DNA of 64,000 nt, from NCBI RefSeq assembly GCF_002351485.1, contig NZ_NWMW01000002.1:744001-808000 (forward strand). Reading direction: 5' to 3'. Below, piece by piece: positions 50,339 through 59,511 of the stretch. Within the stretch, counting starts at the first letter, position 1, and each line of letters begins with the position of its first letter. The translations under genes were made by a program, and so were the position numbers. The notes beneath the pieces were generated by a model, which was given only the letters and a program-made list of their open reading frames with translations, was not told the DNA's origin and did not search any database. Source of the DNA: Sphingomonas spermidinifaciens (lineage in GTDB: Bacteria > Pseudomonadota > Alphaproteobacteria > Sphingomonadales > Sphingomonadaceae).

Positions 50339-51064
50339 GTGATCGTTCGCCGCGGCGTCCCCTCGCGCTCGGGCTGGATCGAGTTCGTCGCCGGGCTGGC
50401 GCTCGGCACCGCCGCGCTCTCGATGATCGGCCTCGGCGCCGCGCCGGCGCACGCGCAGCTTTTCGGCAAGAAGCAGCCCAAGGAAGACTATTCGGCGACA
50501 CTGCCCGCCGCTCAGCCCGTGCGGCCGGCCAATGGCGCGATCTTCCAGGCGAGCGATGGATATGCCGCGCTCTACGAAGGGCAGCGCGCGCGCCGAATCG
50601 GCGATCTGCTGACGATCGTACTGGTCGAGCGGACCGCGGCGTCGAAGTCGGCGACCTCGAACCTCGACAGCAAGGGTGGCTTCGGCCTCACCCCGCCGAC
50701 GACAGGTGCGCTCAACCTCTTTAACCAGAGCGACGCCAGCATCAGCGGCAATCGCGGCTTTCAGGGCCAGGGCAGCACCGATCAGGCGAACGCGCTGTCG
50801 GGAGAGGTCAGCGTGACCGTCGCGCAGGTGTTCCCGAACGGCACGATGCTGGTGCAGGGACAGAAGCGCGTGACGCTCAATCGCGGCGACGAGTTCGTCC
50901 AGATCAAGGGCATCGTTCGCACAATCGACGTCGATGCGAACAACCGCGTCGCCTCGACCCGGGTCGCCGATGCCAAGATCAGCTATACCGGCAAGGGCGA
51001 CGTCGCCCGCGCCAGCCGCCAGGGCTGGCTCAGCCGCTTCTTCCAGGTCGTGAGCCCGTTCTGA
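50339..51064 (+). CDS. flgH: Flagellar L-ring protein FlgH without a visible lipobox
   Basis: L-ring protein, with core phrases YEGQRARRIGDLLTIVLVERTAASKSA, FPNGTMLVQGQKRVTLNRGDEFVQIKGIVRT and NRVASTRVADAKISYTGKGDVARASRQGWLSRFF. FlgH is normally an outer-membrane lipoprotein, but this protein contains no cysteine at all: the leader ends GAAPAHAQLFGKKQ, a type I signal peptide. GTG 50339 is chosen because GAGG lies 9-12 bases upstream, just past flgG; ATG 50309 inside flgG is an alternative adding ten residues. Stop and flgI start share one base. Confidence 0.92.
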   Translation: MIVRRGVPSRSGWIEFVAGLALGTAALSMIGLGAAPAHAQLFGKKQPKEDYSATLPAAQPVRPANGAIFQASDGYAALYEGQRARRIGDLLTIVLVERTAASKSATSNLDSKGGFGLTPPTTGALNLFNQSDASISGNRGFQGQGSTDQANALSGEVSVTVAQVFPNGTMLVQGQKRVTLNRGDEFVQIKGIVRTIDVDANNRVASTRVADAKISYTGKGDVARASRQGWLSRFFQVVSPF

Positions 51065-52209
51065 TGAGGGACCTGTCCGCCATGCTGCGCCGTCTCTTTC
51101 CCGCCCGTCCGGTGCCGATCTGGACGCTGATCGCCCTCGCGCTCGTATCGGCGTTCGCCGCGCCTGCCCATGCCGAGCGGATCAAGGACCTCGGCGCCTT
51201 TCAGGGCATCCGTGCGAACCAGCTGACGGGCTATGGCATCGTCGTCGGCCTGCCGGGCACGGGCGACGACAATCTCGAATATACCGTCCAGTCGATGAAG
51301 GGCGTCACCGCGCGCTTCGGCTTTCAGCTGCCCCCCGGGATCAACCCGGCACTCAAGAACGCCGCGGTCGTGATGATCACCGCCGAGCTTCCCGCCTTTT
51401 CCAAGCCAGGCCAGCGGATCGACATCACCGTTGCCTCGATGGGCAAGGCCAAGTCGCTGCGCGGCGGCGCGCTGATCCTGACCCCGCTCTACGGCGCCGA
51501 TGGTCAGATCTATGCGATGGCGCAGGGCAACCTCGCCGTTAGCGGGCTGGGTGCCGAGGGCGCCGACGGGTCGCGGATCGTCGTCAACATCCCCTCCTCG
51601 GGCCGCATCCCCGACGGTGCCACCGTGGAGCGTGCGGTCGATACCGGCTTCGACACCGCGCCGACCCTCACCTTCAACCTCGCCCGCGCCGACTTCACTA
51701 CGGCGCAGCGCGTTGCCGCCGCGATCAACGGCCGTTTCGGCATGATGACCGCGCGCGCGACCGATGCCGTCTCGGTCAGTGTCGCCGCCCCGCCGGGCGC
51801 CGACCTCCGCACGCAGATGATGAGCCAGATCGAGAACCTGCCCGTCGAGGCGGCGGAGGCAGCGGCGCGCGTCATCGTCAACGCCCGTACCGGCACCGTC
51901 GTCATCAACTCCGCCGTGCGCGTCGCGCCCGCCGCGGTAACGCACGGTAAACTTACTGTGCGTATCGACGAGGCGCAGCAGGTGGTTCAGCCCGCGCCGT
52001 TCAGCCAGGGCCAGACCGCGGTCGAGCAGCGCAGCAATGTGGGGGTCGAGGAAGAAGTGAAGCCGATGTTCCTCCTCGAACCCGGCCCCAAGCTGGCCGA
52101 TGTGGTCAAGGCGGTGAACGCGATCGGCGCGTCGCCCGCGGACCTCGTCGCCATCCTCGAAGCGCTCAAGGAAGCTGGCGCGCTCAAGGCCGAGCTGGTG
52201 GTGCTGTGA
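51064..52209 (+). CDS. flgI: Flagellar P-ring protein FlgI
   Basis: A 381-residue periplasmic ring protein. Signal peptide ends AAPAHAERIKDLGAFQGIR; then LTGYGIVVGLPGTGDD, LPPGINPALKNAAVVMITAELP and the C-terminal VKPMFLLEPGPKLADVVKAVNAIGASPADLVAILEALK. Start overlaps flgH by 1 base; stop overlaps the flgJ-like GTG. Confidence 0.96.
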   Translation: MRDLSAMLRRLFPARPVPIWTLIALALVSAFAAPAHAERIKDLGAFQGIRANQLTGYGIVVGLPGTGDDNLEYTVQSMKGVTARFGFQLPPGINPALKNAAVVMITAELPAFSKPGQRIDITVASMGKAKSLRGGALILTPLYGADGQIYAMAQGNLAVSGLGAEGADGSRIVVNIPSSGRIPDGATVERAVDTGFDTAPTLTFNLARADFTTAQRVAAAINGRFGMMTARATDAVSVSVAAPPGADLRTQMMSQIENLPVEAAEAAARVIVNARTGTVVINSAVRVAPAAVTHGKLTVRIDEAQQVVQPAPFSQGQTAVEQRSNVGVEEEVKPMFLLEPGPKLADVVKAVNAIGASPADLVAILEALKEAGALKAELVVL

Positions 52210-52514
52210 CCGATCTGCCGAACCTTCCGGGCGTCAACCTCGCCACCGTGTCGACCGACACGGGGCGGCTGGGCACGCGTGCCAATCTGGAGGCGGCGGG
52301 CAAGAAGTTCGAGGCGATCTTCACCGGCATGATGCTGGGATCGATGCGCAAGGCGAAGCTCGCCGACGGGCTGTTCGAATCGAACGCGCTGACGCAGTTT
52401 CGCGACATGCAGGACCAGCAGCTCGCCAAGTCGATGGCCGAGCATGCGCCGATCGGCATCGGCAAGGCGATGACCGAGTTCCTGGCGAAGAACGCCGGAA
52501 AGACCCTCGAATGA
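52206..52514 (+). CDS. flgJ: Rod-capping protein, FlgJ N-terminal domain only
   Basis: A 102-residue protein equal to the FlgJ rod-cap domain: AAGKKFEAIFTGMMLGSMRKAKLADGLFESNALTQFRDMQDQQLAKSMAE. The C-terminal muramidase of enterobacterial FlgJ is absent. GTG start overlaps the flgI stop (GTGA); stop overlaps flgK by 4 bases. The split arrangement is usual in alphaproteobacteria; the likely wall-cutting partner is the transglycosylase at 41432-42319. Confidence 0.9.
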   Translation: MTDLPNLPGVNLATVSTDTGRLGTRANLEAAGKKFEAIFTGMMLGSMRKAKLADGLFESNALTQFRDMQDQQLAKSMAEHAPIGIGKAMTEFLAKNAGKTLE

Positions 52515-53836
52515 GCGACCTGCTCGCCATCGGTGCGAGCGGCGTGCGTGCCTATCAGGGCGCGCTCGCGACGACGTCGGACAACATCGCCAATGCGGGC
52601 ACCGCGGGCTATGTCCGGCGGACGCCGACGCTGCGCGAGGTGGCGGCGACGGGCAGCACCGGCGGCACGGTCCAGGCGGGCGTCGCGCTCGGGCTGGTCG
52701 ATCGCGCCGCCGACGCTTTTCGCTCGAGCGCGGTGCGATCGAGCGGCAGCGAGCTGGCGCGCAGCGAGACGGGCATGGTCTGGCTCGACCGGATCGAGCA
52801 GACGCTGGACGGCAGCCAGTTGTCGGCGCGACTCGGCGACTTCTTCAACGCGGGCCAGGCGCTTGCCGCCAACCCCGCGGCGGGCGCGCCGCGCGCGGTG
52901 ATGCTGGAGCAGGCGGGCGCGGTCGCGGCGGCGTTTCGCGCGACCGGTGCCTCGCTCGACGAGGCGCAGGCCGATATCGCTACCGCGGCTCAAGGTGCAG
53001 CGGGTGAGCTGACCGCGCAGGCTGCGGCGCTGGCCAAGGTCAACTCGGCGATCGGCCGCTCGACCGGCGCCGCGCCCCCGGCGCTGCTCGACGAGCGCGA
53101 CCGTATCCTCGAATCGATGTCGGCGCTGGTCGACGTGTCGGTCAGCTTCGATGCGGCGGGCCGCGCCACGGTGAAGGCCGGCGCGGCGGGCGGCCCGACG
53201 CTGGTCGCGGGCGACCGGGCGGCCGATGTCGGCGTGTCGCTCAACGGGCAGGGGGCGCTCCAATTCCATCTGCGGCTCGATGGCGAGGTCGCGGTGATTC
53301 CGGCACAGGGCGGGACGCTTGCGGGCATCGTCGACGGCGCGCAGCGGGTTGCCGATGCCAAGGCCTCGCTCGACGAGCTTGCCACCGATTTCATCGACGC
53401 CGTCAACGCCGTCCAAGCGGGCGGCGAGGATCTGAACGGCGCGGCCGGCGGGCCGATGTTCGCCGGCACCGACGCCGCGTCGATGACCGTCGCGCTCACC
53501 GACGGCGCCCAGATCGCCGCGGCGACGCCGGGCGCCGGCAAGCAGGGCAACGGCAATCTTCAGGTGCTGGCGGGCGTGCGCAAGTCGGGCGGGTTCGAGG
53601 ACCGGCTGACGACATTGCAAAGCGCGACCGGCGCGGCGATCGCGGCCCGGCGCAACGTCATCGACGCGCAATCGGCGATCCACGACAACGCCGTCGCCGC
53701 ACGCGACGCGGTGAGCGGCGTCAATCTGGACGAGGAGGCGGTCAACCTCCTCAAGTTTCAGCAGGCCTATCAAGCCTCGGCGCGGGTTATCCAGGTCGCG
53801 CGCGAAACCCTCGATTCGATCTTCGCGATCCGGTGA
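52511..53836 (+). CDS. flgK: Hook-filament junction protein FlgK
   Basis: The 441-residue HAP1. N-terminus LLAIGASGVRAYQGALATTSDNIANAGTAGYVRRTP and C-terminus GVNLDEEAVNLLKFQQAYQASARVIQVARETLDSIF are axial and diagnostic. The middle holds the D1 helices (LARSETGMVWLDRIEQTLDG). Length is on the short side for FlgK. Exported with FlgN chaperone help. Confidence 0.95.
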   Translation: MSDLLAIGASGVRAYQGALATTSDNIANAGTAGYVRRTPTLREVAATGSTGGTVQAGVALGLVDRAADAFRSSAVRSSGSELARSETGMVWLDRIEQTLDGSQLSARLGDFFNAGQALAANPAAGAPRAVMLEQAGAVAAAFRATGASLDEAQADIATAAQGAAGELTAQAAALAKVNSAIGRSTGAAPPALLDERDRILESMSALVDVSVSFDAAGRATVKAGAAGGPTLVAGDRAADVGVSLNGQGALQFHLRLDGEVAVIPAQGGTLAGIVDGAQRVADAKASLDELATDFIDAVNAVQAGGEDLNGAAGGPMFAGTDAASMTVALTDGAQIAAATPGAGKQGNGNLQVLAGVRKSGGFEDRLTTLQSATGAAIAARRNVIDAQSAIHDNAVAARDAVSGVNLDEEAVNLLKFQQAYQASARVIQVARETLDSIFAIR

Positions 53837-53841
53837 GCGCC

Positions 53842-54711
53842 ATGAACCGCATTTCGACCAGCCAGTTCTACTCGCGCAGCCTGACGCAGATGACGGGCCT
53901 GAACGTCCAGGCCGACAAGCTCCAGACGCAGATCTCGACGACGAAGAAGCTGGCGGTCGCGTCGGACGATGCCGCCGGGTTCACGCGGCTCGCGTCGCTC
54001 AAGCGCGGCGCCTCGAACGACAAGGCCGCGGGTGCCAATATCGACCTGGCGCAGGGTATTCTGGCCCAGTCCGAGGCCGCTCTGGGCTCGATCACCGACC
54101 AGTTGCAGCGCGCCAAGGAGCTGGGCGTACAGGCGAATGGCGGCACGCTCAGCGCCGACCAGCGCGCGATCATCGCCAGCCAGATCGACGGCATCATCCA
54201 GGATGTGACCGCGCTCGCCAACCAGAAGGACATTCGCGGGATCGCGATGTTCGGCGGTGGCGGCGATGCGGCGTTCGCCGTGGGCGCGGGCGGTGCAATC
54301 AGCTATGTCGGCGGCACCCGGACGGGCTCGATCCCGACGGGCAACGACACCGACGTCCAGGTGACCGAGGACGGCACGCCGATGCAGGCGGTGTTCGACA
54401 CGCTCGCGGCGCTGTCCGCGGCGGTGAAGAGCGGCGACGGCATCGGTGCCGCCAACGACCAGGTCACCGGCGCGCTCGATACGGTGTCGGCCATGCGCAG
54501 CAGCGTCGGTGCCCGCGCGATGCGCCTCGACATCGAGATGGAGCGGCTCGACGAGGTCGCGCTGGGGCGCGAGGAAGCGCGATCGGCGATCGAGGATACC
54601 GACGTCACCGCCGCGATCACCGAGCTGCAAAAAACGCTGACCATCCTGTCGGCCACGCAGGCGAGCTTTACCAAGCTCACCTCGCTCAGCCTGTTCGACC
54701 AGCTGCGCTAA
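53842..54711 (+). CDS. flgL: Hook-filament junction protein FlgL
   Basis: A 289-residue HAP3 of the flagellin superfamily. It begins MNRISTSQFYSRSLTQMTGLNVQADKLQTQIST and ends with EEARSAIEDTDVTAAITELQKTLTILSATQASFTKLTSLSLFDQLR. ATG 53842 matches relatives; GTG 53833, overlapping the flgK stop, is an alternative. Last gene of the flg operon. Confidence 0.94.
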   Translation: MNRISTSQFYSRSLTQMTGLNVQADKLQTQISTTKKLAVASDDAAGFTRLASLKRGASNDKAAGANIDLAQGILAQSEAALGSITDQLQRAKELGVQANGGTLSADQRAIIASQIDGIIQDVTALANQKDIRGIAMFGGGGDAAFAVGAGGAISYVGGTRTGSIPTGNDTDVQVTEDGTPMQAVFDTLAALSAAVKSGDGIGAANDQVTGALDTVSAMRSSVGARAMRLDIEMERLDEVALGREEARSAIEDTDVTAAITELQKTLTILSATQASFTKLTSLSLFDQLR

Positions 54712-54721
54712 AGCATCGTCA

Positions 54722-54794
54722 TCCCGGACTTGATCCGGGGTCCCGCTTCCTTTCGCCGCCAGAAGAACAAGCGGGACCCGGATCAAGTCTGGGG
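54722..54794. repeat. Intergenic palindromic repeat element, copy 2
   Basis: Arms of about 26 bases (54722-54748 and 54769-54794; CCCGGACTTGATCCGGGG and its reverse) enclose a 20-base loop. It follows flgL and may end the operon. The arm matches the element at 26.9 kb. Confidence 0.75.
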
Positions 54795-54929
54795 CGGCGA
54801 AGATGGATTTAGGCTGGACCAGCGCGATCAAAACCAGCGCTCGGTAACCATTTCTCGACGCTTCGGCGTCACAACATGGGACAGGGCCGCGTGTGTGCGG
54901 TCAGGTGTGAATCCGGGGGCTCCCAGTTC

Positions 54930-55793
54930 ATGTTTCCTGCAATCGGTTTTGTCGTCCTCATCGCGATGGTGTTCGGCGGCTTCGCCATCACCGGCGGTGC
55001 GCTCGGCCCCGTCATGCATGCGCTCCCGCACGAGATGCTCATCATCGGCGGCGCGGCATTGGGCGCGCTCATCATCGGCAATTCGGGCCGCGAATTGAAG
55101 GCGATGGGCGGCGGGGTGATGAAGGTCATCAAGGGGCCGAAATACAAGAAGCAGGACTATCTCGACGTCATCTTCCTCGTTTCCAAGCTGATGAAGATGC
55201 TGCGCGTCGAGGGGCCGATCGCGCTCGAACCGCATGTCGAGGAGCCCAAATCCTCCGCGCTGTTCGCCGAATATCCGCGTATCCTCGCCGACCACGCGCT
55301 GACCGCATTGATCGCCGACACGCTTCGCCTCGTCGTCGTTTCGTCGGGCACGCTCGACGTGCACGCGGTCGAGGAGGTGATGGACAACACGATCAAGACC
55401 CATCATCACGAGGTGCAGGGGCCGCAGACGACGCTGCAGGGGCTGGCCGATGCGCTGCCCGCGCTCGGCATCGTCGCCGCGGTGCTGGGCGTCGTGAAGA
55501 CGATGGGCTCGATCGACAAGCCACCCTCGATCCTGGGCGGGATGATCGGGTCGGCGCTGGTCGGCACGTTTCTGGGTGTGCTGCTCGCCTACGGCATCGT
55601 CGGGCCGCTGGCGACGCGGCTCCAGCAGGTGATCGATGCCGATGCGGCGATCTATCACACCGTCAAGCAGATCATCATCGCCTCGCTCCACGGTCATCCG
55701 CAGCCGCTGGTGATCGAGGCGGCCCGGTCGGGGATCGCGCACCACAACCAGCCCGGCTTCGCCGAGGTATTCGACGGCCTGAGGGGCCGGTAA
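54930..55793 (+). CDS. motA: Flagellar motor stator protein MotA
   Basis: A 287-residue proton-channel subunit. MFPAIGFVVLIAMVFGGFAITGG is the first segment, EMLIIGGAALGALIIGNS the second, then a long cytoplasmic loop and LPALGIVAAVLGVVKTMGSI with the conserved Pro, and GTFLGVLLAYGIVGPLATRL. Start at 54930 fits MotA; the frame is open upstream without support. motB follows after 1 base. Confidence 0.95.
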   Translation: MFPAIGFVVLIAMVFGGFAITGGALGPVMHALPHEMLIIGGAALGALIIGNSGRELKAMGGGVMKVIKGPKYKKQDYLDVIFLVSKLMKMLRVEGPIALEPHVEEPKSSALFAEYPRILADHALTALIADTLRLVVVSSGTLDVHAVEEVMDNTIKTHHHEVQGPQTTLQGLADALPALGIVAAVLGVVKTMGSIDKPPSILGGMIGSALVGTFLGVLLAYGIVGPLATRLQQVIDADAAIYHTVKQIIIASLHGHPQPLVIEAARSGIAHHNQPGFAEVFDGLRGR

Positions 55794-55794
55794 G

Positions 55795-56793
55795 ATGGCC
55801 GCCGCACGGGCGCCGCACGGCAACAACCAGCCGCCCAAGATCATCGTCAAGAAGGTCTATGTCGAGGGACATGGCGGCCATCACGGCGGCGCGTGGAAGG
55901 TCGCCTATGCCGATTTCGTGACGGCGATGATGGCGTTCTTTCTACTCATGTGGCTCCTGGGTGCGACCAACGAGAAGCAGCGCAAGGCGCTGGCCGATTA
56001 TTTCGCGCCGACGCTGATCGAGCTGAAGCAGAAGTCGGCGGGTGCCTACGGGCCGTTCGGCGGTGCGTCGTTGACCGATGTCGACAGCTATCCGAACCGT
56101 TCGGGCCAGACGGGCACGCGCGCGCTGACCGTGCCCGCCGGCGCCGAGGGCGGCACCGACGTTGGCACCGGCGAAAAGGGCTCGCTCAAGGAAACGGCGA
56201 GCATGATGCAGGACCGCAAGAACTTCGCGCGGCTGCGCGCGACGCTGCAGGCCAAGATGAAGCAGGACGGCAAGATGGCGAAGCTCGCCCGCCATGTCCG
56301 CTTCGTCCAGACGCGCGACGGGATGCGCATCGACCTGATGGACGACGCGAACTATTCGATGTTCGACCTCGGCACGACGGTGCTGGTGCCCGAGGCCGAC
56401 CAGCTCGTCGGCATGATCGCGACGAGCATCGGCGGCATGGAAAACCCGATCATGATCCGCGGCCACACCGACGCGCTCGGCTATGGCAATCCCTTGCAGA
56501 TGAACAACTGGATGCTGTCGAGCGGCCGCGCCGAGGCGACGCGCCGCCGACTGGCGCGCGGCGGCGTTCCCGAATCGCACTTCGAGCGGATCGAGGGCGT
56601 GGCCGATCGCCAGCCGATGATCGCCGATAATCCGGGCGACCCGCGCAACCGGCGCGTCGCCATCACGCTGCTCTATCGCCGCGACGGCTTCGGCGGCGAT
56701 GCGCCAACGGGGCCGGTCAAGGCGCTCGATCAGAACAGCTTGCGCAGTTCGAGCCGCACCGACCGGCCGATCGGATCGAGCAAGGCGGGCTGA
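55795..56793 (+). CDS. motB: Flagellar motor stator protein MotB
   Basis: A 332-residue stator anchor. A basic head with HGGHHGGAWKVAYADFVTAMMAFFLLMWLLGATNEKQRK carries the proton-path Asp (YADF). The OmpA-like domain is MIRGHTDALGYGNPLQMNNWMLSSGRAEATRRRL and DNPGDPRNRRVAITLLYR. The middle (NFARLRATLQAKMKQDGKMA) is the plug-to-linker region. Its last 64 bases overlap the 3' end of the leftward TonB-receptor gene. Confidence 0.95.
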   Translation: MAAARAPHGNNQPPKIIVKKVYVEGHGGHHGGAWKVAYADFVTAMMAFFLLMWLLGATNEKQRKALADYFAPTLIELKQKSAGAYGPFGGASLTDVDSYPNRSGQTGTRALTVPAGAEGGTDVGTGEKGSLKETASMMQDRKNFARLRATLQAKMKQDGKMAKLARHVRFVQTRDGMRIDLMDDANYSMFDLGTTVLVPEADQLVGMIATSIGGMENPIMIRGHTDALGYGNPLQMNNWMLSSGRAEATRRRLARGGVPESHFERIEGVADRQPMIADNPGDPRNRRVAITLLYRRDGFGGDAPTGPVKALDQNSLRSSSRTDRPIGSSKAG

Positions 56794-59429
56794 AGCCCCG
56801 GCGGCGTCGCCCCCGTCGCATCGGTCACGCGGATGCGCTGGTCGAGGAGATTGTCGAGGCGGAGCGACACGCGCGCGCCGCGCAGCCAAGCCGTCCGCCG
56901 CGCCACCTGACCCAGATCCGCGAAGGTGCGCAGGTTGAGCGTGAACAGGCTGCCGAAGCGCAGGTCCTCCGCGGCGGTGGCGCCGGTGACGCGCGTCGGC
57001 GACTGCCAATCGGCATTGACGCGCAGGCCCAGGCCGTCGCGCGTGAAGCCGCTGCGCAGTTCGACCTGATGCCGCGGCTGACCACCGCGCCCGCCGATCG
57101 CGTCGCCGCCGAGCAGGTCGAGCTCGGGCAGGCCGTCGCGGATCAGGACCCGATCCTCGAGCCTGAGCGTGTGGAACAGCGCGAATTGGAAGCGGCCGCC
57201 GCCGCCGAAACCGCCGCCGCCACGACCGCCGCCGCCGAAGCCCCGGCGCCCGCCCTGGCCGCGCGGCGGTCCATCCCCCGCCGGTCGCGGTCGGCGCTGC
57301 CCCGCACGGTCACCGAACGCCTCACGAAGGATCGCGCGCGGATCTCCGCCCGCCTCGCGCGCGGCGCGGATGCGGCGCTGGAGCGTGCCGGTGACGGGCA
57401 GCGACAGGTTGAAGCCCCAGCGGAACTGCGACCGCTCGGTTCGCGCGAAGTTGATCGGGCGGGTGTCGATCTGGACCAGCCGCCCGCCCTCGCCGCGGAC
57501 GAAGCGGTCGGGAAAAGCGGCCTGGATCGCGGCCGTCGCGGCGGGGAAGCTGGCGATCGCGTCATCGATCGTGTTGGCGGTATAGTCGGCGCGCAGGTTG
57601 AGATCGAGGTCGGCGACCGGCCGCCAGTTCGCCCCGAGCTTCAGCGCATCGCGCCGATCGGCACGCAGCCCCGGATTGCCGCCCTCGATCGCGATCACGT
57701 CGACCGTAGTACCCAGCACATAGTCGAAGGTGCGCACATTGGGCGTCAGCAGGAACGGCGCGCCGAGCTGCTGCGGGGTCGGTGCGCCCCGCTCATGCGT
57801 GCGCGAGGCGATCAGGCGCAGGCGCGGCGCGGGCGACCAGTTCGCGCCGTATCCCACGGTCGTCAGCGTGCCAAAGTCCGAGAGCTCCTCGACCGCGCCA
57901 TTGAGGTTGACGGTCAGGTCGCCAAGCGGCGCCAGCACGCCGCGCCGGCGGCTGGCGATCGGCAGGTCGAGGTTGAGCTGCGCACCCGCGTTGCGACGGG
58001 TGACGTCGCTCGCCTGCGCGACGCCCGCCCGCAGCGAGCGGCTGTCGAGGTCGCGGCTGCCCAGCCCCAGACGCAGCGTGGTCCCCGCGTCGCCTGCGGG
58101 CAGCTTGAAGAGGTCGCCGCTGACCACGCCGTCGAGTGTCGCCGTGTTGGCGACCGATCGCGCCGTGTCGGGCGCATCGAGCGCGAGCACGGGCAGCTCG
58201 GCGAAGGGATTGACGGTACCGGCGGTGACGCCCGCGCGATAGTCGCCGAGCGACAGGCGTCGCTCGGTCTCGGTATCGGTCGCGGTGTAGTTGTAGCTGC
58301 CGGTCAGCGTCCAGCGCCACTCACCTGACTCGCCATTGGCGCTGAACCCGGCATCGCCGCTTCGCGTCCGCGTCTCGCGGGTCAGTGCGCCAAGCGCACC
58401 GGCATAGCGCAGCACGCGCACATCGGTGTCGAAGGGCGAGAAGGGGCTGGCGCCGGGCAGCGTGACATCGACCACCGGCAGTCCGACCAGCGCCTGGCTG
58501 TCGTTGAGGGTGAAGCCGAGGTTGGCGGTCGCGGCGACGTCGCCCAGGATGTTGCGCGAGTAGACGGCGTTCCCCTCGACCCCGCGCGTGCGCGGACGAA
58601 GCGTGCGGAAGGGCGACAGATCGGTGACGCCGGGCAGGTTGGCACCGGCGGCGAAGTCGGCGAGCGTCGGAATGGCTGACGGGACGGGCGCGGCGGTGAC
58701 GACCTGTCCCGCCAGCGCCGACAGCGCAGGATCGATCTCACCTGCGCCGCTTGCGGCCAGCACATTGCCCGCAAGCGAGGTCGGCAGGCCCGACGGATTG
58801 GGGGCGAGGTCGCGCTCGCGCTCGGTCAGCGCGCTTTCGCCCGAGACCTCCAGGTCGATGTTGAGCCGGCCGTCACGGCGAATGCGCAGATAATTGAGGT
58901 CGACCTCGCCGTTCGCGCTGCCGCCCGCGGTCGGGCCGCCGCCCTCGACCTCGACCGTGATCGCGCGGAAGCGGCGGCGAAGGACGATGTTCACCACGCG
59001 GCTATCGGCGGCGTAGCCATATTTGAGCGCGACTTCCTCGGGCAGGATCTCGACGCGGGCGATTGCCTCGGTCGGGATGTCGCGGATTTCGCGCAGGCTC
59101 GAGATGCGCCGCCCCTCGAGCAGCACGACGGGCGCCTCGCCGCCGCGCCCGCGCCCGCTGCCCGTCTGGGGGGCGAGTTCCGCGAGCAGTTCGGCGATGG
59201 TGCTGACGCCGAAGGCGCGCACGTCGGCGGGCGTCAGCGTCTGTTCGGGCGGTATGTCGCCCTGCACCGATCCGCGCGGACGCTGGCCGGTGACGACAAT
59301 CTCGCCGGAATCGGCCGCCTCGGCCTCGGCCTCGTCCGTGGCCGCATCGGCAAGTGCGCCGGGCGCCGGCTCCTGTGCGAGGGCAGGCGCGGCAACGGCG
59401 ACTAGGGGAAGGACAAGGATACGCATCAT
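56730..59429 (-). CDS. TonB-dependent receptor with Gly/Arg-rich insertion
   Basis: An 899-residue outer-membrane receptor. Leader MMRILVLPLVAVAAPALAQ; TonB-box region GEIVVTGQRPRG; plug with VVLLEGRRISSLREIRDIPTEAIARVEIL and EVALKYGYAADSRVVNIVLRRRF. Unusually, about residues 690-745 are low-complexity (GQRRPRPAGDGPPRGQGGRRGFGGGGRGGGGFGGGG condensed), inserted in the barrel before RFQFALFHTLRLEDRV. The C-terminus LRLELRKLF-like end keeps the terminal Phe. ATG 59429 (GGAG upstream) is chosen. The ligand is unknown. It overlaps motB convergently by 64 bases. Confidence 0.9.
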   Translation of the reverse strand: MMRILVLPLVAVAAPALAQEPAPGALADAATDEAEAEAADSGEIVVTGQRPRGSVQGDIPPEQTLTPADVRAFGVSTIAELLAELAPQTGSGRGRGGEAPVVLLEGRRISSLREIRDIPTEAIARVEILPEEVALKYGYAADSRVVNIVLRRRFRAITVEVEGGGPTAGGSANGEVDLNYLRIRRDGRLNIDLEVSGESALTERERDLAPNPSGLPTSLAGNVLAASGAGEIDPALSALAGQVVTAAPVPSAIPTLADFAAGANLPGVTDLSPFRTLRPRTRGVEGNAVYSRNILGDVAATANLGFTLNDSQALVGLPVVDVTLPGASPFSPFDTDVRVLRYAGALGALTRETRTRSGDAGFSANGESGEWRWTLTGSYNYTATDTETERRLSLGDYRAGVTAGTVNPFAELPVLALDAPDTARSVANTATLDGVVSGDLFKLPAGDAGTTLRLGLGSRDLDSRSLRAGVAQASDVTRRNAGAQLNLDLPIASRRRGVLAPLGDLTVNLNGAVEELSDFGTLTTVGYGANWSPAPRLRLIASRTHERGAPTPQQLGAPFLLTPNVRTFDYVLGTTVDVIAIEGGNPGLRADRRDALKLGANWRPVADLDLNLRADYTANTIDDAIASFPAATAAIQAAFPDRFVRGEGGRLVQIDTRPINFARTERSQFRWGFNLSLPVTGTLQRRIRAAREAGGDPRAILREAFGDRAGQRRPRPAGDGPPRGQGGRRGFGGGGRGGGGFGGGGRFQFALFHTLRLEDRVLIRDGLPELDLLGGDAIGGRGGQPRHQVELRSGFTRDGLGLRVNADWQSPTRVTGATAAEDLRFGSLFTLNLRTFADLGQVARRTAWLRGARVSLRLDNLLDQRIRVTDATGATPPGLQPALLDPIGRSVRLELRKLF

Positions 59430-59511
59430 GACTCCGGCGGCAAACGCTTCACCGGCGACTAGGCCCCGCTTGTCGCAGAACTTTGTCAGCGTCGGTCGGG
59501 CGTTGCGAAGT

